A stretch of 64,000 nt of DNA from NCBI RefSeq assembly GCF_022953055.1, contig NZ_JALJEJ010000003.1, positions 496,001 to 560,000 on the forward strand. Reading direction: 5' to 3'. The position numbers and the translations under genes are program-made. Shown here piece after piece: positions 35,256-44,270 of this stretch (positions are counted from its first letter, which is position 1; the number at the start of each line of letters is the position of its first letter). The notes beneath the pieces are model-generated. The model did no database searches. It was not told the DNA's origin and saw only the letters and a program-made list of their open reading frames with translations. The stretch comes from Mucilaginibacter straminoryzae (GTDB lineage Bacteria; Bacteroidota; Bacteroidia; Sphingobacteriales; Sphingobacteriaceae).

Positions 35256-36341
35256 ATGAACCGCCTGGTAAAGAAGCTCGAAAAGATTGGCCGCGACCCT
35301 GTAGTAACCGCAAAAGCTGTCGGATTAAGATATGTTGCTGATAGCTCTCCGGGTTATACCCGTAAAAAATCGGGTAAAGGATGGAGCTATCTCGATCCGC
35401 AAGGAAACACGGTGAAGGATAAAGAGCTGATCCAACGGTTCAACAAACTGGTGATCCCGCCTGCTTATACCAACGTTTGGATTTCACCGTATGAGAATAG
35501 TCACCTGCAGTTCACCGGCGTAGATGCTGCCGGGCGTAAGCAATATCGCTATCATGCGGATTGGAATAAGATCCGAAATCAATCTAAATACCATCGCCTC
35601 CAGGCCTTTGCATCACATATTCCTGCTATCCGGGAACAGGTAGCGAGGGATTTGTCCCGCCGCGACTTAGATCATGATAAGGTTGTCGCCTTGGTTGTGA
35701 AACTAATGGAGCTGACCAGCATCCGGGTTGGAAACGAATCCTACAAAAAGCTGTATGGTTCTTTCGGCTTAACCACACTGATGGACAAACACGTAAAAAT
35801 CGAGGGTTCGCAGATCAATTTTGCCTTTAAGGGAAAAAAGGGCGTTTACCATAAAATCAACCTGCAAAGTAAGCGCCTGGCCAGGCTGGTGAAGCAATGC
35901 CGCGATATCCCCGGTAAAGAACTTTTCCAGTATTATGATGAAAATGGCGACCGGCAAACCATTGATTCCGGCGACGTAAACACCTACCTTAAAAATATTA
36001 CCGGCGAGGATTTCACTGCCAAAGATTTCCGCACCTGGGCTGGCAGTGTGAGCGCTTTGTTTGCGTTTAAAGAAGCCGGGGAATATACCAACCAGAAAGA
36101 ATGCCGAAAGAAGATTATAAGTGTGTTAGACGAAGTTGCCCTAAACCTCGGCAATACCCGTACGGTTTGTAAGAAATATTACGTACACCCAAGCGTAATT
36201 AAAAGCTATGAGGATGGAACCTTGTTCAAATACATACAAGGTTTAGATGAGGATAAAGAACATGTGGCATCTGAACTGAACGAGGCTGAGCATGCTTTGT
36301 TACGAATTATAGAAAACGAGAAGCTGGCCGAAGCCAGCTGA
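35256..36341 (+). CDS. DNA topoisomerase IB (poxvirus-like)
   Basis: A 361-residue type IB topoisomerase. The N-terminal domain opens with GLRYVADSSPGYTRKKSGKG. The catalytic domain holds ELTSIRVGNESY, an arginine-bearing segment, and the C-terminal KKYYVHPSVI whose second Tyr (Y309) is the probable nucleophile. Bacterial homologues relax both positive and negative supercoils and resemble the poxvirus enzyme, lacking the large core domains of eukaryotic topoisomerase I. It stands between ltaE and the cytochrome gene. Confidence 0.9.
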   Translation: MNRLVKKLEKIGRDPVVTAKAVGLRYVADSSPGYTRKKSGKGWSYLDPQGNTVKDKELIQRFNKLVIPPAYTNVWISPYENSHLQFTGVDAAGRKQYRYHADWNKIRNQSKYHRLQAFASHIPAIREQVARDLSRRDLDHDKVVALVVKLMELTSIRVGNESYKKLYGSFGLTTLMDKHVKIEGSQINFAFKGKKGVYHKINLQSKRLARLVKQCRDIPGKELFQYYDENGDRQTIDSGDVNTYLKNITGEDFTAKDFRTWAGSVSALFAFKEAGEYTNQKECRKKIISVLDEVALNLGNTRTVCKKYYVHPSVIKSYEDGTLFKYIQGLDEDKEHVASELNEAEHALLRIIENEKLAEAS

Positions 36342-36365
36342 AGAATGTAACTTTTTTGTCATGCT

Positions 36366-36395
36366 ATTGTAATCGAAAATTATTTCGTAGTTTCG
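36366..36395 (+). promoter_or_regulatory. Candidate promoter of the diheme cytochrome
   Basis: ATTG (36366-36369), 18-nt spacer and TAGTTTCG (36388-36395), one base off TAnnTTTG. The ATG at 36419 follows after 23 nt. Confidence 0.45.
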
Positions 36396-36418
36396 ATGTT
36401 ACAACTCATACTCAAAAG

Positions 36419-36934
36419 ATGATCCCCTTGAATAAAAAACTTTTAGCCACATTAAGCCTTTCCTCGGTAGTTGTTTTTACCGCTTTTACGGCAATGCAAC
36501 CCGGCCGCCCCGAACCTAAGATCACTAATCTGAAGGTATTACCTAAAAATTTAACCTTCCGCCAGGTTGATCATATCATGGACGAATGGTCGCACGCGTT
36601 AGGCGTACGCTGTAATTTCTGTCACTCGCCAAACCCTGAAACCAAAAAGATGGATTGGGCAAGCGACGCCAAGCCAGAAAAACACGCCGCTCGTGAGATG
36701 TTCAAGATGATGAACAGCATCAACAAGAAATATTTCAAAGCAGAAAAAGACTCATTAGGTGTGATGATGACCACCGGTGTAAACTGCTACAGCTGTCACC
36801 GCGGCAACCCGCACCCCGAAGTAGTGAGCGCACCGGTACCTCCGCGTAATGGCGGTCCGCAAGCTGCCCCACCGGCAGGAGCAACTCCGGCAGGTACGCC
36901 ACCGGCAACGCCTCCTCCGGGTAATGGCCGTTAA
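36419..36934 (+). CDS. Exported diheme c-type cytochrome
   Basis: A 171-residue protein with a hydrophobic N-terminal segment (about 7-25, probable signal peptide) and two heme motifs: CNFCH at residues 65-69 and CYSCH at 123-127. The sequence VDHIMDEWSHALGVRC before the first motif is reminiscent of the photosynthetic-reaction-centre-type cytochrome c (PRC_cyto) fold often found in Bacteroidota. The last 40 residues are rich in Pro, Ala and Gly. It depends on the cytochrome maturation system encoded at 6866-14585. The frame opens at 36356, but the ATG at 36419 starts the signal peptide. Confidence 0.83.
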   Translation: MIPLNKKLLATLSLSSVVVFTAFTAMQPGRPEPKITNLKVLPKNLTFRQVDHIMDEWSHALGVRCNFCHSPNPETKKMDWASDAKPEKHAAREMFKMMNSINKKYFKAEKDSLGVMMTTGVNCYSCHRGNPHPEVVSAPVPPRNGGPQAAPPAGATPAGTPPATPPPGNGR

Positions 36935-36944
36935 GATATTACGA

Positions 36945-36973
36945 AACGCTTGTGCTATGCACAGGCGTTTTTT
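36945..36973 (+). terminator. Rho-independent terminator of the cytochrome gene
   Basis: AACGCTTGTGC, loop TAT and GCACAGGCGTT form a stem with a G-T pair, followed by six Ts counting those of the stem. It begins 11 nt past the stop codon. Confidence 0.85.
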
Positions 36974-37056
36974 GTTTTGGATGATCTTATCATCGGGAAA
37001 CAATGTGTCTTCGCCTGCTCGGCGCTAAAATTACAAAGCCCGCTTAACATTCCTTG

Positions 37057-37139
37057 GCGATTAAATCGCTTCAACCTACAGGCACGCGTTACAAACGCGC
37101 GCCGGAGTAATTTATATTACGCGCGTTTGTAACGCGTGC
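37057..37139. repeat. REP-like palindromic element upstream of accC
   Basis: GCGATT-A-AATCGC (37057-37069) is followed by a perfect 20-bp inverted repeat: GCACGCGTTACAAACGCGCG at 37082-37101 and its complement at 37120-37139, with an 18-nt loop. A related set lies just behind accC (38781-38863). The remaining bases of the 345-nt gap hold the cytochrome terminator and the accC promoter. Confidence 0.85.
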
Positions 37140-37266
37140 TTAACATAGAATAGCAACTCTATCGCTATAACTTTACGAGCATGCCTTAGAAATTCGTGCA
37201 AGAGTAACCCTCGCCTCCGGCTCCGCCCTCTTCTTAAATACCGTTACCTTTTCTTCTTTATAATTC

Positions 37267-37274
37267 TATATTTG
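37267..37274 (+). promoter_or_regulatory. -7 promoter box of accC
   Basis: TATATTTG is a perfect TAnnTTTG box. The ATG at 37280 follows after exactly 5 nt. No strong -33 TTTG is present. Confidence 0.6.
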
Positions 37275-37279
37275 AATCC

Positions 37280-38764
37280 ATGCAAAAGATCCTGGTAGCC
37301 AACAGAGGCGAGATTGCCTTACGTGTCATGCGCTCTGCGCGCGAAATGGGTATAAAAACCGTAGCTGTATATTCTGCTGCCGACCGTAATGCGTTGCACG
37401 TGCGGTATGCGGACGAGGCGGTGTTTATCGGTGAAGCACCTGCTAATCAATCTTACCTGGTAGGCGAAAAAATCATCGATGCCTGCCGCAAAACAGGTGC
37501 TGAAGCCATTCACCCGGGTTATGGATTTCTGTCCGAGAACCCTGCTTTTGCAAAAATGGTTCGTGAAGCCGGACTGACGCTCATCGGCCCATCGCCAGAG
37601 GCAATGGAGATTATGGGTAATAAGCTGGCTGCCAAAGCTGCCGCTTTAAAATATAACATCCCTATGGTGCCCGGCACCGAGGAAGCCATTACTGATGTAG
37701 CAGAAGCGAAGAACCGGGCGATAGAAGTAGGCTTCCCAATTCTGATCAAAGCTGCCGCCGGCGGTGGCGGAAAAGGGATGCGCATCGTAGAACAGGCTGA
37801 AGACTTTGAAGAGCAGATGCAGCTGGCCGTATCAGAAGCGACATCAGCCTTTGGCGACGGTTCTGTTTTCATCGAACGCTATGTTTCGTCGCCACGACAT
37901 ATTGAAATACAAATCCTGGGCGATACGCATGGTAATATTGTCCACCTGTTCGAACGCGAGTGCTCTGTACAACGTCGCCATCAAAAGGTAGTAGAAGAAG
38001 CGCCGTCGTCTGTTTTAACACCGCAAATCCGGGCGAAAATGGGCCGTTGTGCGGTAGATGTGGCCCGATCTGTTAACTACACCGGTGCCGGAACTGTAGA
38101 ATTTATCCTGGATGAAAACCTGAACTTTTACTTCCTGGAAATGAATACCCGCCTGCAGGTAGAACACCCGGTGACGGAACTCATAACCGGCTTAGACCTG
38201 GTAAAGGAACAGATTAAAATTGCCCGAGGTGAGGTATTAAGCTTTAAACAGGAAGAGTTGGAAATAAATGGTCATGCCGTCGAATTACGCGTATATGCCG
38301 AAGACCCGGCTAATAACTTCCTGCCAGATATCGGCACATTGCAAACCTACATCACACCGCAGGGACCTGGCGTACGGGTAGATGATGGTTTTGAACAGGG
38401 AATGGAAATACCGATCTATTACGACCCAATGATCGCCAAGCTGATCACCTACGGCAGCAACCGAGAAGAAGCTATTGAAAGGATGATCCGCGCGATTGAT
38501 GAATACCAGATTACCGGTATTACTACCACCCTTGCCTTCGGCAAATTTGTAATGCAGCACCAGGCTTTTACATCAGGTAATTTCGATACCCATTTTGTAA
38601 AGAAATATTTCAGCCCGGAATCGCTGAATGAAGAACATGAAGATGAAGCAAAAGTAGCCGCTATACTGATGGAAAAACTGCTAAGCGAAAGACGACAGGT
38701 AGTACTGCCCGCTTCTGTAACTTCTGCAAATAATTCCTGGGTAAAGAACAGAAGAACCTATTGA
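37280..38764 (+). CDS. accC: Biotin carboxylase, acetyl-/propionyl-CoA carboxylase subunit
   Basis: A 494-residue ATP-grasp enzyme. N-terminal ILVANRGEIALRVMRSAREMG, HPGYGFLSEN, the glycine-rich loop AAAGGGGKGMR, CSVQRRHQKVVEEAPS and EMNTRLQVEHPVTE are all diagnostic of biotin carboxylase. It carboxylates biotin on a carrier protein using ATP and bicarbonate. The carrier gene and carboxyltransferase are not nearby, and no biotin-carrier domain follows residue 450, so the partner acyl-CoA cannot be fixed. REP-like elements flank the gene on both sides. Confidence 0.9.
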   Translation: MQKILVANRGEIALRVMRSAREMGIKTVAVYSAADRNALHVRYADEAVFIGEAPANQSYLVGEKIIDACRKTGAEAIHPGYGFLSENPAFAKMVREAGLTLIGPSPEAMEIMGNKLAAKAAALKYNIPMVPGTEEAITDVAEAKNRAIEVGFPILIKAAAGGGGKGMRIVEQAEDFEEQMQLAVSEATSAFGDGSVFIERYVSSPRHIEIQILGDTHGNIVHLFERECSVQRRHQKVVEEAPSSVLTPQIRAKMGRCAVDVARSVNYTGAGTVEFILDENLNFYFLEMNTRLQVEHPVTELITGLDLVKEQIKIARGEVLSFKQEELEINGHAVELRVYAEDPANNFLPDIGTLQTYITPQGPGVRVDDGFEQGMEIPIYYDPMIAKLITYGSNREEAIERMIRAIDEYQITGITTTLAFGKFVMQHQAFTSGNFDTHFVKKYFSPESLNEEHEDEAKVAAILMEKLLSERRQVVLPASVTSANNSWVKNRRTY

Positions 38765-38780
38765 TAAATTTTTTTATCCC

Positions 38781-38863
38781 CGGCACGCGTTTTCAACGCG
38801 TGCCGACTAAACTATCACGATTAAATCGTCACCACTAATACGCACGCATTACAAACGCGCGCG
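38781..38863. repeat. REP-like palindromic element downstream of accC
   Basis: CGGCACGCGTT-TTC-AACGCGTGCCG (38781-38805), ACGATT-A-AATCGT (38817-38829) and GCACGCATTACAAACGCGCGC (38843-38863) repeat the words of the element at 37057-37139, in nearly the same order. The first palindrome lacks a T-run after it, so it is not a typical terminator. Confidence 0.82.
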
Positions 38864-38920
38864 ATATTGAAATACCTAAAAATTGAGCATAGCGAAAGAG
38901 AAATCTTCTGATATTTGCTA

Positions 38921-38978
38921 GTCGAAGAAGATTTCTCCTCTCCCACGCACGTTCCAAACGCTGTTCGTCGAAATGACA
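38921..38978. repeat. Dispersed intergenic repeat copy
   Basis: GTCGAAGAAGATTTCTCCTC, then after an insertion with GCACGTTCC, TTCGTCGAAATGACA. It is related to the repeat at 9978-10011. Both lie just downstream of genes, and nothing else was seen in the 250-nt gap. Confidence 0.55.
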
Positions 38979-39014
38979 CCAAATTTTGAACAGTTTTTCC
39001 TATACATTGAATTA

Positions 39015-39746
39015 CTAAAAAGCCTTTGCAATAGCAACCAACGCCTCTACTACTGCTTTATCGGTTTGTTCTAAAACGAATTCCTCCTGGTAACTACCTG
39101 TCCTGACAGCTTTAAATAGCATCTCACTTTCTACTGTACCTTTTGCCGTCGTATGATATTCCTGGGCGCCGGTCGTTTTTATCAATTGTTCAAGGTTTTC
39201 AGGCCTCACCCCTGCCCCGGGCATAATGCTGATCCTTCCATCTGCCTGCTTCACCAAATCGGCAATTAAGGATGCTCCTTTAACGGCATTTTCTTCTAAT
39301 CCGGACGTTAATACACGTTCGAATCCCAATTCTATAATATCTTCAAGAGCCTGCTTCGGGTCGCGGCAACGGTCGAATGCACGATGAAAAGTAGCTCCCA
39401 TATTGCCGGCTAAACGTTTCAGTTCTGCGCAGCGCAGTTTATCTACATCACCTTCAGGCGTTAGTATACCAAAGACAACGCCATCGCAACCAGCTAGCCG
39501 ACACTGTTCGATGTCCGCTTTCATAATCTCAAACTCCAGGTCGGTATACAGGAAATCACCACCACGTGGGCGGATGATTGGATATAACTTAATATGCAAC
39601 AGTTCGCGTGCCTGTTTAATCACCCCGAAAGAAGGCGTAGTCCCGCCGTCCTTCAGGTTATCGCATAGCTCAATACGATAAGCACCGGCCTCCTGGGCAA
39701 TCAAGGCAGAAGTTACCGAGTTGGCACAAATCTCTATCCGGATCAT
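39015..39746 (-). CDS. cutC: CutC family protein, canonical
   Basis: A 243-residue TIM-barrel CutC. It has the conserved segments ICANSVTSALIAQEAGAYRIELCDNLKDGGTTPS, IRPRGGDFLYTD, FHRAFDRC, VLTSG and IMPGAGVRPENL. The original claim of copper homeostasis is doubtful. The gene directly upstream (6 nt) encodes a glycosylasparaginase, so the pair may act together on sugar-amide breakdown. That is inference. The second CutC at 20694 has diverged at IRPREGDF. Confidence 0.85.
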   Translation of the reverse strand: MIRIEICANSVTSALIAQEAGAYRIELCDNLKDGGTTPSFGVIKQARELLHIKLYPIIRPRGGDFLYTDLEFEIMKADIEQCRLAGCDGVVFGILTPEGDVDKLRCAELKRLAGNMGATFHRAFDRCRDPKQALEDIIELGFERVLTSGLEENAVKGASLIADLVKQADGRISIMPGAGVRPENLEQLIKTTGAQEYHTTAKGTVESEMLFKAVRTGSYQEEFVLEQTDKAVVEALVAIAKAF

Positions 39747-39752
39747 GTATTG

Positions 39753-40772
39753 TTAATAAATGCTTTTACCTTTAATGATCAGGTCTTGCTTTTCTGCGTT
39801 ACAAACTGCGTAACTGAATCCTTTCTGAATGGCATAAGCCCCGTATTCCCCTTTCTTATTAATCGCTAAAAAGCCTACCTGTAAATCTTTCGCGCCGTCG
39901 GCTTTCTTCTTTACAATGCGGTTAACGGCTTCGCGGCAGGCATCTTCAGGGGTATAGCCCTGGCGCATCAATTCTACCACCAGGAAACTTCCAACGTTGC
40001 GGATCACCTCTTCACCTACGCCGGTAGATGTCGCGCCGCCAACCTCGTTATCCACATACAAGCCTGCACCAATGATCGGGCTATCCCCTACACGGCCACG
40101 CAGTTTGAAGGCCATTCCACTGGTGGTACACGCACCAGAAATATTTCCGGCTGCGTCTATCGCCAGCATACCGATGGTATCGTGGTTATTCGGCCCGCCC
40201 GGCATGTTAGCAGGTGTAAAATGTTTATTCTCGATATTGATCTCTGGTTTGTAATTCGCAGTTTTTAACCACTCCTTCCAGGCCTTTTCAGATTCCGGCG
40301 TTAACAACTGGTGCTTCTTAAACCCATTTTCTACTGCAAACTGCGTTGCACCCTCGCCTACCAGCAGCACGTGCGGGGTTTTTTCCATCACCAGCCTTGC
40401 TACCGAAATCGGGTGATCGATATATTCCATTGCTGCTACACCGCCGCAGTTCCCTTTCTCGTCCATAATGCAGGCATCAAGCGTTACGTGCCCGTCGCGA
40501 TCCGGGTAACCGGCTACGCCCACGCTATGGTTCTTTAAGTCAGCCTCTGGGATGCGTGCACCTGCTTCTACAGCGTCTAAAGCCCGCCCGCCGGTAGATA
40601 ACACTTTCCACGCGGCCTGGTTAGCAGCCACACCAAAATCCCAGGTAGAAATTACAATGGGTTTGTTGCCAGCGATCTTTTGATTGAAAGAAGATTTTGC
40701 AAACACACGCGGAGCAGACAATGCACCGGCTGCGAGGGTTGTATAGGATAAAAATTTGCGGCGATTAAGCAT
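39753..40772 (-). CDS. N4-(beta-N-acetylglucosaminyl)-L-asparaginase (Tat-exported)
   Basis: A 339-residue Ntn-hydrolase. The N-terminus has RRKFLSYTTLAAGALSAP, a twin-arginine export signal. The scissile site before the nucleophile reads NNHDTIGM with Thr199, where the chain cuts itself into alpha and beta subunits, as in the flavobacterial enzyme. Other conserved parts are IPEADLKNHSVG, SGACTTSGMAFK and GGATSTGVGEEV. It splits the GlcNAc-Asn bond of N-glycoproteins in the periplasm. It is followed by cutC after 6 nt. Confidence 0.9.
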   Translation of the reverse strand: MLNRRKFLSYTTLAAGALSAPRVFAKSSFNQKIAGNKPIVISTWDFGVAANQAAWKVLSTGGRALDAVEAGARIPEADLKNHSVGVAGYPDRDGHVTLDACIMDEKGNCGGVAAMEYIDHPISVARLVMEKTPHVLLVGEGATQFAVENGFKKHQLLTPESEKAWKEWLKTANYKPEINIENKHFTPANMPGGPNNHDTIGMLAIDAAGNISGACTTSGMAFKLRGRVGDSPIIGAGLYVDNEVGGATSTGVGEEVIRNVGSFLVVELMRQGYTPEDACREAVNRIVKKKADGAKDLQVGFLAINKKGEYGAYAIQKGFSYAVCNAEKQDLIIKGKSIY

Positions 40773-40900
40773 CGAAGTGGAATTTTTTCTGGGTTAATAA
40801 AAACAACGCAATATTGCCATTTTTCTGCTATTTAACTACATCTAAGGGCAATTTCAGACGAGATATTTACAGCAATTTGTAAATGAGTAAACAAATTGAA

Positions 40901-40936
40901 CGAATAAAAAAGGCCCGCAGATTTTTTGCGAGCCTT
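40901..40936 (-). terminator. Rho-independent terminator of the phosphoesterase operon
   Basis: AAGGCCCGCA and TGCGAGCCTT (40910-40936) form a stem with one mismatch. On the minus strand the hairpin is followed by TTTTTTATTCG. It lies 22 nt past the stop of the gene at 40959. Confidence 0.85.
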
Positions 40937-40958
40937 CCTATTGTGATGGTTTAGCTAT

Positions 40959-43403
40959 TTAATCGTCGTCATCTTTTTTCTTCTTCTTTTCCAGCATTAC
41001 AAAGGCGCTGCGTTTTGGGGCGGGCATTACTGAATCCTCGCCTCTGATAGACTTCCAGATCACCTCGTTCAAGTCCAGATCGGGCGCCGCATCTTCATTT
41101 TTAAAATTGAAAGCTTCAGAGCGCTTGCTGCTTTTGTTAATCGCGGTGTTTCGTGCGGTAATATCCACCTTTGCAGGGATACACTTGTAAGGTGTAAAAT
41201 CTGCATTGGAAGTAAAGCATTCATACATTGGCAGTGCGGCCGCATCGTACTGACTCATTGGAGGTAAACCTAAAATAAGCTCGATGGTGCGCAGTACGCC
41301 TGATGTTGAATACATGCTATGAACAACCGTGTTACGCTTAACGTAAGGGCCAACAACATAAGCAGGCGAACGGTGAGCGTCCACATGGTCTGGGCCGTTT
41401 TGTGCATCGTCTTCCAGGATAAATACTACTGACTCTTTCCAGATCGGGCTTTGAGAAAGGTGCTCGATCAACTTACCAACCGCCAAATCATTATCTGCCA
41501 CGGCAGCTATCGGTGTAAACTTACCTTTCCTTTGCCCGCTGGTATGATCATTAGAAATCCGTATGGTGCTTAATTGCGGAACAGCGCTTACGGCCAGCAG
41601 CGAATCAAAATCATGCGCCCATGCATCATAACGAACCTGGTCGGGAATGTCCAAATCAAACCCCGGCGCCTGCGGGCACATTTTACCCATCAATGCTTTA
41701 TACTTTGTTTGCCCGTAAGAGCCGAACTCGCCGTAACTGCGATAAGACACCCCGGCACGCTGGCAATAATCCCAGATGTAACCGTCTTTAGGGAAGTTAG
41801 CAGAAATTACGCCCTCATACCCGGTAGAGCCACCGCGCTTACCATAACTGGTTGGCCAGGTTTTTTCTACCACGTCTGTCGCGTAGGCCGCCATGCTCCA
41901 GTTATGGCCGTCTGCGCTTACTTCTGCGTCCACATAAAAATTATCCAGCAGCACATAATGGTCGGTCAGGAAATGCTGATTAGGCGTAATCTTTTCGCCA
42001 AACAAGCATAAAGATTTATCGCCGTTGCCTTTAGCCATATCACCCAGAACCTGATCGTAAGTACGGTTTTCTTTAATGATGTAAAACACGTGTTTAATCG
42101 GCGATTTCTCTCCCAACTTACGCGGAACCGGATTGCCCTGTTCGCCGTCTGCCTTGGCTACCTTATTGGTATTAAAAGGCGTGTTAGCAAAAACCTGTTT
42201 AGTATAAACCTTTAACTGCTCGTCATTCGGTGCATCAATAACAGATAAGGCCCCTTTAAATAAACCAGCAATATATTGCAGACGGCTGTTAGCCGTACTA
42301 CCCACATGCACGCCACTATCATCATCCTTTGCGTAAGGCTGAGGGCCTTCCGGATTAGCCATAGAAGCCAGCCCTTTGCCGTTGCTCACCAAAATTTTAT
42401 TGCCGGTAACTTTTACACTGGTTGGGTACCATCCCACGGGGATAAACCCTTTGCTCTTGCTGTTTCCCGGTGTAGAAACATCAAAAACCGCCAGGCAGTT
42501 ATTATCTGCATTGGCGATGTAGAGGGTCTTTTCGTTAGCAGATAACGCCAGACCATTGGTAGTAGACCCGGTAAGATTAGTTGGGTATAGTGTTGCCGAA
42601 AGGGTTTCTACTACTTTGTTACTTGCGGTATTGATAATTGATACGGAGTTATCGTTCGCGTTAGCAACGTAAAGTAAGGTTCCTTTTCTGTTCAGCAGTA
42701 ATTCGTTAGGATGGCTGCCTGTTTTAATGGTTGAAACAATGCTTTGCGAATTCAAATCAAAAACGGCCACCTGGTCGCTGCCCCATAGCGAGATGTACAA
42801 ATACTTCTCATCATTAGATAACAGGCAGCTATAACCCAGATCCGGCAGTTTAACCGCACTGATTACCTTACGCTCTTTCAAGTCGATCGTATAAAGGCTG
42901 TTATCCTCTTTGGTTACGGTGTAAAGGCGGCTATCATCTTTAGAAATAGCAATACCAGTCGGGCTGATCTTGCTCACCGGCCAGGCTTCACCTAATTTGA
43001 TCGTATCAGGCGAACGCAGCTTTCCACCCTTTACTTCATAATCGAGGATAACGTTGGAATTGCCCCCGGAAGCAAACAAATGTTTCTCGTCATGACTGAA
43101 TTCCAGACCATACCACGAGGTACCGATCTCAACCTTATCCAGCAGCTTTTCTTTCTGCGGATCGATCAACTGCAGTTCCTGCGTACTTTGCCCATTATTG
43201 GTTACCGCCAACAATTTTTCAGACGGGCTTAACTTAATATTCAAGGGCAAGTCGCCGAGTGGCAAAGAACGGCCTGCCGGGCTTAGTTTCCATCCGTTGG
43301 GTAACAATACCTGCCCGGTTTCCTTTAGCTTGCCGGGCACCTGTGCTGCAGCTACACCAACTGAAAGCGCTAACGTTGCGCTTAGTAAAATCCTCATTTT
43401 CAT
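40959..43403 (-). CDS. Bifunctional YncE-like propeller / phosphoesterase protein
   Basis: An 814-residue exported protein. Signal peptide 1-20 (ending VAAAQ), a YVTN/YncE beta-propeller (about 40-390, repeats such as LYVANANDNSVSIINT and LYIANADNNCLAVFD), then a phosphoesterase (PF04185-type) domain from about 430, with VFYIIKENRTYDQVLGDM near the likely nucleophile and DHYVLLDNFYVDAEVSADG, EDDAQNGPDHVDAHRSP in the second half. Phosphoesterases of this family cleave phospholipids or phosphate esters. It is the last gene of the Sus-type operon, whose terminator follows. The barrel gene is 16 nt ahead. Confidence 0.82.
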   Translation of the reverse strand: MKMRILLSATLALSVGVAAAQVPGKLKETGQVLLPNGWKLSPAGRSLPLGDLPLNIKLSPSEKLLAVTNNGQSTQELQLIDPQKEKLLDKVEIGTSWYGLEFSHDEKHLFASGGNSNVILDYEVKGGKLRSPDTIKLGEAWPVSKISPTGIAISKDDSRLYTVTKEDNSLYTIDLKERKVISAVKLPDLGYSCLLSNDEKYLYISLWGSDQVAVFDLNSQSIVSTIKTGSHPNELLLNRKGTLLYVANANDNSVSIINTASNKVVETLSATLYPTNLTGSTTNGLALSANEKTLYIANADNNCLAVFDVSTPGNSKSKGFIPVGWYPTSVKVTGNKILVSNGKGLASMANPEGPQPYAKDDDSGVHVGSTANSRLQYIAGLFKGALSVIDAPNDEQLKVYTKQVFANTPFNTNKVAKADGEQGNPVPRKLGEKSPIKHVFYIIKENRTYDQVLGDMAKGNGDKSLCLFGEKITPNQHFLTDHYVLLDNFYVDAEVSADGHNWSMAAYATDVVEKTWPTSYGKRGGSTGYEGVISANFPKDGYIWDYCQRAGVSYRSYGEFGSYGQTKYKALMGKMCPQAPGFDLDIPDQVRYDAWAHDFDSLLAVSAVPQLSTIRISNDHTSGQRKGKFTPIAAVADNDLAVGKLIEHLSQSPIWKESVVFILEDDAQNGPDHVDAHRSPAYVVGPYVKRNTVVHSMYSTSGVLRTIELILGLPPMSQYDAAALPMYECFTSNADFTPYKCIPAKVDITARNTAINKSSKRSEAFNFKNEDAAPDLDLNEVIWKSIRGEDSVMPAPKRSAFVMLEKKKKKDDDD

Positions 43404-43419
43404 ACAGACCTGCTATAAA

Positions 43420-44253
43420 CTATTGATGTAAATTAAATGAAACCATGCCCCTTAAGGTAAACCCATTTTGCAGGGGAATATCCCGGATAGCTTGCGAAGG
43501 CATTACCGTGCTGTGGGTAGCATAAAACACCGGGCCGCCACAAATAGAAAATGCAAAACGTGAATTAGCAGGCGCCATATTGATAGACGGCCCTACCAAT
43601 AATTTTGCACCGCCTTCGGCTTCGTCCTGCTCCCAGAAACCTTCCAGGTCTTGCCCTATCGCCTCTACACCTGCAAAGAAACTGCCCGCAATACGGTGGT
43701 GAAAACCAAAACTGGTAATCAGGTCGATATCATCCCGACGGGTTGAAAAGGCTTTCTCGAAACGAAGGTTACCGCCAACACGCCATTTGGCAACTTCAAA
43801 ACTGCCGGTAACGCGACTAAAAATGGCCGTGGTGTTCGAAAAATCATGACTAACGCCCATACCCAAGCCGAACCTTGCGCCGAATGCTTTCTTGCCACCG
43901 ATAAAGTCACGAATCACCTCTGCCTGTTGGGCACTGGCTACATGACCAGCATGATCAAAGCCCAACGCCGCGCTACTGAACAAGGTAAACCGGTTACCCA
44001 GGTACCCTTTTACAGATAGCTGCTGGTCAACCCCGTCATAACCGAAGGGGTAAGCCGTCCGTTCGCCGTAACTGCCAGAGTATTGTAAATTCCAGAACGG
44101 TGTTTCGGCAGTCAGGGTATTTACAGAGAACAGGAAGGGTTGCACCATGGTGCCTGTTGTCCCTGTCAATCCTGGTTTTTGTATCACCGGTACTTGTGCT
44201 TTCGCCCAAATGGCAACTGTTGCAAGCGTTAGTGTAATGAGCAGTTTTTTCAT
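43420..44253 (-). CDS. Outer-membrane barrel-like protein
   Basis: A 277-residue protein with signal peptide (1-19, ending WAKAQ) and alternating beta-strands typical of a small porin-like barrel (e.g. FTLFSSAALGFDH, WRVGGNLRFEKAF, FAGVEAIG), ending MVSFNLHQ. I recognise no family. It lies between DUF5689 and the phosphoesterase, 17 and 16 nt from each, so it is part of the operon and may serve as a companion outer-membrane channel. Function not shown. Confidence 0.7.
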   Translation of the reverse strand: MKKLLITLTLATVAIWAKAQVPVIQKPGLTGTTGTMVQPFLFSVNTLTAETPFWNLQYSGSYGERTAYPFGYDGVDQQLSVKGYLGNRFTLFSSAALGFDHAGHVASAQQAEVIRDFIGGKKAFGARFGLGMGVSHDFSNTTAIFSRVTGSFEVAKWRVGGNLRFEKAFSTRRDDIDLITSFGFHHRIAGSFFAGVEAIGQDLEGFWEQDEAEGGAKLLVGPSINMAPANSRFAFSICGGPVFYATHSTVMPSQAIRDIPLQNGFTLRGMVSFNLHQ

Positions 44254-44270
44254 ATAAATGATGATTCTTT

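Noticed and set aside
38781..38805. Palindrome behind accC as terminator
   Set aside because: No T-run follows on the plus strand, and the same words recur as dispersed elements.
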